Assembly (NCBI RefSeq): GCF_003463825.1
Contig: NZ_QSDY01000065.1
Location: 1 to 10,251, forward strand
Origin: Veillonella sp. AM51-8BH
Lineage (GTDB): Bacteria > Bacillota > Negativicutes > Veillonellales > Veillonellaceae
DNA: 10,251 nt
Direction of reading: 5' to 3'
This document shows positions 7,176 through 10,251 of this stretch, one piece after another. The notes beneath the pieces were generated by a model, which saw only the letters and a list, made by a program, of their open reading frames with translations, searched no databases and was not told the DNA's origin. The translations under genes and the position numbers were made by a program. Position 1 is the stretch's first letter. Each line of letters begins with the position of its first letter.

Positions 7176-8531
7176 ATGAATATAGTTATATGTCTCATCA
7201 TAATTGCTATTACAGGCTTATTATTGATGAAGCGCTATCAGCCACAGCCTATTTTGATTGGCTTAGGAATTCTTATGATGTTCATCGCTTATGAGGCGAG
7301 CTGGATTGATGCCATATTAGTTGGTGACCAATCCACAGGAGTTCTCATATTTGATGCCATGGATATTGTGCGAATTACTACGTCTGAGAATATAGTAAAT
7401 TTAGGCCTCATGATTATGACCTGTGCTGGTTATGCAAAATATATGGAGCATATTGGGGCAGGGACGAGATTGGCACATACATTTATACGTCCTTTATATC
7501 GTCTAAATCGCCCATATATTGTACTGGCCCTTATGTTTCTACTCAATATGGGATTATCCATTTGTGTACCTAATCCATTGAGCCTTGCACTTCTTATGAT
7601 GGTCACTATGTATCCTGTGTTACTTCGATTAGGTGTAAGCCCTGTAGGGGCTGCAGCGGTTATTGCAACGGGACATCTCATGGATGTGGGGCCAGGTGCA
7701 GTATCTACCTTACTCATTGCAAAGACCTTGAATATGCCCGTGCCAAACTATTTTGTAGGCTATCAGTTGCGTCTTTATTTCTTAGTCGCCATTGTGACGG
7801 CTATAGCACACTTTTTCTGGCAGAAATATCGTGACCGAGTGGAGGAACCTAAGGTTATAGATGCTTGTGAAAGTATTCCAGAGGCGCCAATAGGGCCTAA
7901 GCCGTATATGATATTCCCATTATTACCATTGTGTTTTATTTTGGGCTTTAGTCAATATGGTTTTCCTGGGGTGAAGATGAATGTTACCCTTGCTATGATG
8001 CTTGCCTTTGGTATAGCTTTATTAGCTGAATTAATTCGTCATCGAAATCTGAGGACAGTACTTAAGAGTACAACTATTTTCTTTGAAGGTATGGGGAACC
8101 AGTTCTCTTATGCAGTGACACTTATTATAGGGGGACAAATCTTTGCACAAGGACTAGTGAGTTTAGGTATTATTGAATCCTTGCTTGGGGCACTTCAAAC
8201 ATTATCTCTTAACTCCATAGGACTTACCTCTGTGCTAGGGGGCGGTATGTTAGGCCTTAGCATGGTGACAGGTAGCAATGTAGCGCCATTATTTACTTTG
8301 GTTCCACTAGTACCTAATATCGTAGCTCATCTAGGATTGGATCCGATTACTACTATGCTTGGTATGCAAAACGGTGCAAGCCTAGGCTTATTCCTTAGCC
8401 CAATCAGTCCCGTAATGGTCGGCGTAGCAGGCGTGGCGCATATTAAGTCAGTAGACTTACTTAAACGAACTGCTGTACCTGTTCTTGTGGCATTACTTAC
8501 AAGTTGTATGGGGATATGGATCCTTTACTAA
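7176..8531 (+). CDS. DcuC-family anaerobic C4-dicarboxylate carrier
   Basis: A 451-residue inner-membrane carrier made almost wholly of hydrophobic spans (roughly a dozen). Its family is shown by segments close to E. coli DcuC: GLMIMTCAGYAKYMEHIGAG (77-96), the loop edge AHFFWQKYRDRVEE (211-224), IFAQGLVSLGIIESL (322-336), TGSNVAPLF (365-373), SPISPVMVGVAGVAHI (408-423) and KRTAVPVLVALL (430-441). DcuC proteins exchange or export fumarate, succinate and malate in anaerobes, which would suit a lactate- and succinate-metabolising anaerobe. Related members carry other organic acids or amino acid derivatives. The tight pairing with an amidohydrolase gene argues for an acylated amino acid or its product, but that is inference. 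The start has GAGAGG upstream. The polar break at about 218-243 is the usual central cytoplasmic loop. No damage seen. Confidence 0.85.
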   Translation: MNIVICLIIIAITGLLLMKRYQPQPILIGLGILMMFIAYEASWIDAILVGDQSTGVLIFDAMDIVRITTSENIVNLGLMIMTCAGYAKYMEHIGAGTRLAHTFIRPLYRLNRPYIVLALMFLLNMGLSICVPNPLSLALLMMVTMYPVLLRLGVSPVGAAAVIATGHLMDVGPGAVSTLLIAKTLNMPVPNYFVGYQLRLYFLVAIVTAIAHFFWQKYRDRVEEPKVIDACESIPEAPIGPKPYMIFPLLPLCFILGFSQYGFPGVKMNVTLAMMLAFGIALLAELIRHRNLRTVLKSTTIFFEGMGNQFSYAVTLIIGGQIFAQGLVSLGIIESLLGALQTLSLNSIGLTSVLGGGMLGLSMVTGSNVAPLFTLVPLVPNIVAHLGLDPITTMLGMQNGASLGLFLSPISPVMVGVAGVAHIKSVDLLKRTAVPVLVALLTSCMGIWILY

Positions 8532-8610
8532 CTGTCATCTAAAAGACTAATTAGTTATATTTAACCAGATATACTTTATATTACTTTTTAAGTTTAGTTT
8601 AAAATTAGAA

Positions 8611-8641
8611 AACCCTCTTTACATGTATCGTAAAGAGGGTT
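8611..8641 (+). terminator. Intrinsic terminator after the DcuC-like gene
   Basis: AACCCTCTTTAC (8611-8622) and GTAAAGAGGGTT (8630-8641) make a perfect 12-bp stem with a 7-base loop, followed by ATTATATT. The left flank is A-rich, so it may act on both strands. The 80 bases between the carrier stop and this stem are AT-rich, and I see nothing else in them. Confidence 0.85.
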
Positions 8642-8766
8642 ATTATATTCCAAGATTAAATCATATGTAATTAAAATGGTTTCCTGCACTGATGCAAGTT
8701 TTAGCGCTTTGCGGATAAAAAAGGGCCTTTCTTCGCCGGACGGTTCTAGAAGCCAGAAAGGATGTA
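8642..8766 (+). promoter_or_regulatory. Leader of the MFS gene with ribosome-site-occluding hairpin
   Basis: This stretch must hold the promoter and 5' leader of the transporter gene, since a terminator precedes it. The only promoter-like pair is weak: TTCCAA (8648-8653) and TAAAAT (8672-8677), 18 bases apart. A small TGCA/TGCA stem lies at 8685-8696. CCTTTCT (8726-8732) is the exact complement of AGAAAGG (8755-8761), which contains most of the ribosome binding site for the ATG at 8767. The fold would therefore hide that site. This fits translational control by a trans factor, ligand or temperature, but I recognised no known riboswitch consensus. Confidence 0.4.
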
Positions 8767-9950
8767 ATGAGCAATCAAGTTTCTATTTCAACAGCAAATA
8801 TTCGTGGTGCCTTTGGGGGATTCTTTATTCCAGGTATGTATACAGCTTTATGGGCTGGCTTTGTACCATATTTAAAAGCAAAGCTTAGTATCGGTGAAGA
8901 TGTATTGGGCTCTATGATTTTAGTGCTCGGTGTAGGCTCTTGTTTGTCCATGGCCATAGCTGGTAAGCTAGTAGAGAACTTTGGATGCAAGAAAGTCGTT
9001 TTATTAGCTAGCTTTATTGGCATGTTATCTCTTGCTATTGTTACGATGTGCTCTACAATTGCTACGACCACAGCCGCTTTATTCTTCTTTGGTATAGGTG
9101 TAGGTCTTAGTGGTGCATCCGCTAATTTACAAGCTATCTTGACCGAAAAGGTGAGTAAAAAGCACTTGATGGGGGCTTATCACGGTGGATGGAGTTTAGG
9201 CGGTTTTGCCGGTGCTGGTGTTTTGTTGGTGCTTTTAAAAATATTATCTTTACCTGTTAATGCTAGTATTTGGGGACTTCTCATCGTATTATTCATTGCC
9301 ATGGTCGTGGTTAGCCAATTTATGTTAACCTTTGGTAGTGATCCAAATGCAAAGGTTACTAAAAATCTAAAAGCCCACTATCTTTCCATCCGATAGCTAT
9401 TATCTTTGGTCTCTTGTCCTTTGTATCTTACTTGGTTGAAGGCGCAGTAGGGGATTGGAGTGCATTATACTTATTCGAAGATAAAGGTATTGTTATCGAA
9501 GAGGCCGTTATGGGCGTTATGCTCTTTAATGGTACTATGTGTATTGGTCGTTTGCTTGGTAATACAATTGGTAAACATTTAACCTCTAAACAAGTTGTAA
9601 TTGGTGGTTATTTGTTAGGTGCTATTGCAATGGGCCTTATTGTATTCCTACCAGGTTATGGCTCCATGTACACATACTTATTACTTGGTATTTCTTTAGC
9701 CATGGTAGTACCAAACTTATTCTCTGCTATGGGGGAACAAAATGTTATTCCTATGACACAAGCTGTGGCTACATCTACCATGCTTGGTTATATGGGGATT
9801 TTGATGGGACCAGCGTTGATTGGTTTCATTGCTCATGGCACAAGTCTTACAGTGGCATTTATCGTACTGACTGCATTACTTGTTGTTAGTGCTGGTATTG
9901 GTAAATACGCTTATATGTTAATGGACAAATCAAAGGAAGCAGACGCTTAA
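8767..9950 (+). pseudogene. YbjJ-like MFS transporter, broken by a 1-base deletion near 9361-9365
   Basis: A twelve-span major facilitator, 394 residues when one base is restored. The N-terminal half (six spans) ends out of frame at 9396. The C-terminal half continues in the next frame with HPIAIIFGLLSFVSYLVEGAVGDWSALYL. Changing the A5 run at 9361-9365 to A6 joins them as VTKKSKSPL. The break lies in the hydrophilic loop between spans 6 and 7, so neither half should transport alone. The family is suggested by SGASANLQAILTE followed by YHGGWSLGGFAGAG in the first half and VEGAVGDWSALYL opening the second, resembling the YbjJ group of MFS proteins; substrate unknown. The start follows AAAGGA (8757-8762), which lies in a hairpin. 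It is transcribed alone, with terminators on both sides. It might be a true pseudogene, but the frame on each side is clean. Confidence 0.82.
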
Positions 9951-9954
9951 ATAA

Positions 9955-9985
9955 TAGCCCCAAAGACGATATGTCTTTGGGGCTA
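9955..9985 (+). terminator. Strong intrinsic terminator after the MFS gene
   Basis: TAGCCCCAAAGAC (9955-9967) and GTCTTTGGGGCTA (9973-9985) form a perfect 13-bp, GC-rich stem with a 5-base loop, followed by AATTTTTG. It begins 4 bases after the transporter stop codon and lies just outside the insertion element. Confidence 0.95.
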
Positions 9986-10015
9986 AATTTTTGTACGCCG
10001 AATAGGCATGACTAA

Positions 10016-10036
10016 ACCCCCAGTTAAACTGGGGGT
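10016..10036 (+). repeat. Subterminal hairpin of the IS200-type left end
   Basis: ACCCCCAGT (10016-10024) and ACTGGGGGT (10028-10036) form a perfect 9-bp stem with a 3-base loop. In IS200/IS605 elements such a hairpin near the tip is recognised by the transposase as single-stranded DNA. In IS200 it also blocks transcription entering from outside. GCCGA (9997-10001) and TCGGC (10036-10040) could form an outer clamp. Confidence 0.75.
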
Positions 10037-10063
10037 CGGCAAAATTTCTTAGAGAAAAGGAAA

Positions 10064-10125
10064 GAACCTCCTAGTGATAAAATGAAGTTGGTCTGGCAAC
10101 CACAACATTTCAACATAGGAGGTTC
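10064..10125 (+). promoter_or_regulatory. Hairpin hiding the tnpA ribosome binding site
   Basis: GAACCTCCTA (10064-10073) pairs perfectly over 10 bp with TAGGAGGTTC (10116-10125). The right arm contains the AGGAGG site of the transposase gene. Inside, GTTG/CAAC and AAAT/ATTT pairings continue the stem with bulges. In Salmonella IS200 an equivalent 5' stem-loop represses transposase translation, so the same brake is expected here. Confidence 0.8.
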
Positions 10126-10126
10126 A

Positions 10127-10251
10127 ATGTCAATGAATGACGTAAAAAGCTTATCACATAGTAAATGGAGATGTAAATATCATATTGTTTTTGCTCCAAA
10201 GTATAGAAGACAAATAATTTATGGTCGGATAAAAGCTGATGTAGGTAAAAT
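10127..10251 (+). CDS. tnpA: IS200-type transposase TnpA, N-terminal 41 residues only
   Basis: This open reading frame runs off the window edge. The 41 visible residues start with MSMNDVKSLSHSK and continue through KYHIVFAPKYRRQIIYG, the first strand and turn typical of IS200-like Y1 (HUH) transposases. The catalytic HUH pair and tyrosine lie further on and are not in the window. A full protein would be about 130-155 residues. The ATG at 10127 has AGGAGG 4-5 bases before it; a second in-frame ATG at 10133 is possible. The reading frame is open to the edge, so there is no sign of damage in the part seen. Confidence 0.88.
   Translation, partial: MSMNDVKSLSHSKWRCKYHIVFAPKYRRQIIYGRIKADVGK

Larger units (their letters stand above)
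10000..10251 (+). mobile_element. IS200/IS605-family insertion sequence, left end, cut by window edge
   Basis: The region carries the typical left end of an IS200-type element: a subterminal hairpin, a second hairpin over the ribosome binding site, then the transposase start. These elements move as single-stranded circles or linear forms using a tyrosine HUH transposase. They have no inverted terminal repeats and make no target duplication. The left tip cannot be fixed from the sequence alone; 10000 is approximate, and the true tip should lie between the terminator at 9985 and the first hairpin at 10016. The right end is outside the window, so whether a tnpB accessory gene is present cannot be told. 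Confidence 0.8.

Noticed and set aside
8734..8746. ACGG loop reminiscent of the mini-ykkC (guanidine-II) riboswitch
   Set aside because: That class needs two hairpins with ACGR loops and solid GC stems; only one poor candidate is present and its closing pairs are weak.
8676..8888. 70-codon reading frame over the MFS leader and start
   Set aside because: It has no ribosome binding site, odd composition and no recognisable domain, and it overlaps the well-supported MFS start in another frame.
1..10251. CRISPR array, tRNA, rRNA or phage genes
   Set aside because: No regularly spaced repeats, no cloverleaf or rRNA-like sequence and no phage-type proteins were seen.

Overview
The window looks like chromosomal DNA from a Veillonella-type member of the Negativicutes: low GC, strong AGGAGG-type ribosome binding sites, and protein sequences that read as that group. 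This assignment is recognition from memory, not a search. All supported genes are on the + strand.

Layout. (1) 1-5556: an arginine cluster behind a good sigma-70-type promoter. It holds an M20D amidohydrolase (frameshifted), argF (frameshifted), argC (the short, type 2 form), argB (with the N-terminal extension of arginine-sensitive enzymes) and argD. ArgB, ArgC and ArgD carry N-acetylglutamate to N-acetylornithine. ArgF turns ornithine into citrulline. The step between them, removing or transferring the acetyl group (ArgJ or ArgE), has no recognisable gene here. The M20D amidohydrolase that opens the cluster is the obvious local candidate for it. (2) 5557-5918: a 60-residue single-span membrane protein of unknown function, between a 5' hairpin and a very strong terminator. 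(3) 5973-8641: an intact second M20D amidohydrolase paired with a DcuC-family carrier, closed by a terminator. This suggests uptake or exchange plus hydrolysis of an acylated amino acid or dipeptide. (4) 8642-9985: a YbjJ-like MFS transporter (frameshifted) with a leader hairpin over its ribosome binding site, closed by a terminator. (5) About 10000-10251: the left end and first 41 codons of an IS200/IS605-family element, cut by the window edge. It has the two regulatory hairpins known from IS200.

The most important caution is that three genes (M20D-1, argF, MFS) each carry a frameshift explained by loss of a single base. Each time the reading frame moves the same way, and restoring one base gives a full-length, motif-complete protein. 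Three one-base deletions in 10 kb of otherwise well-kept genes point to sequencing or assembly error more than to decay, but the sequence alone cannot settle this.

I found no clearly new defence or mobile system. The points most worth following are the missing acetylornithine step, the folded argF-argC intergenic leader with competing pairings, the orphan small membrane protein and the hairpin-occluded MFS start.
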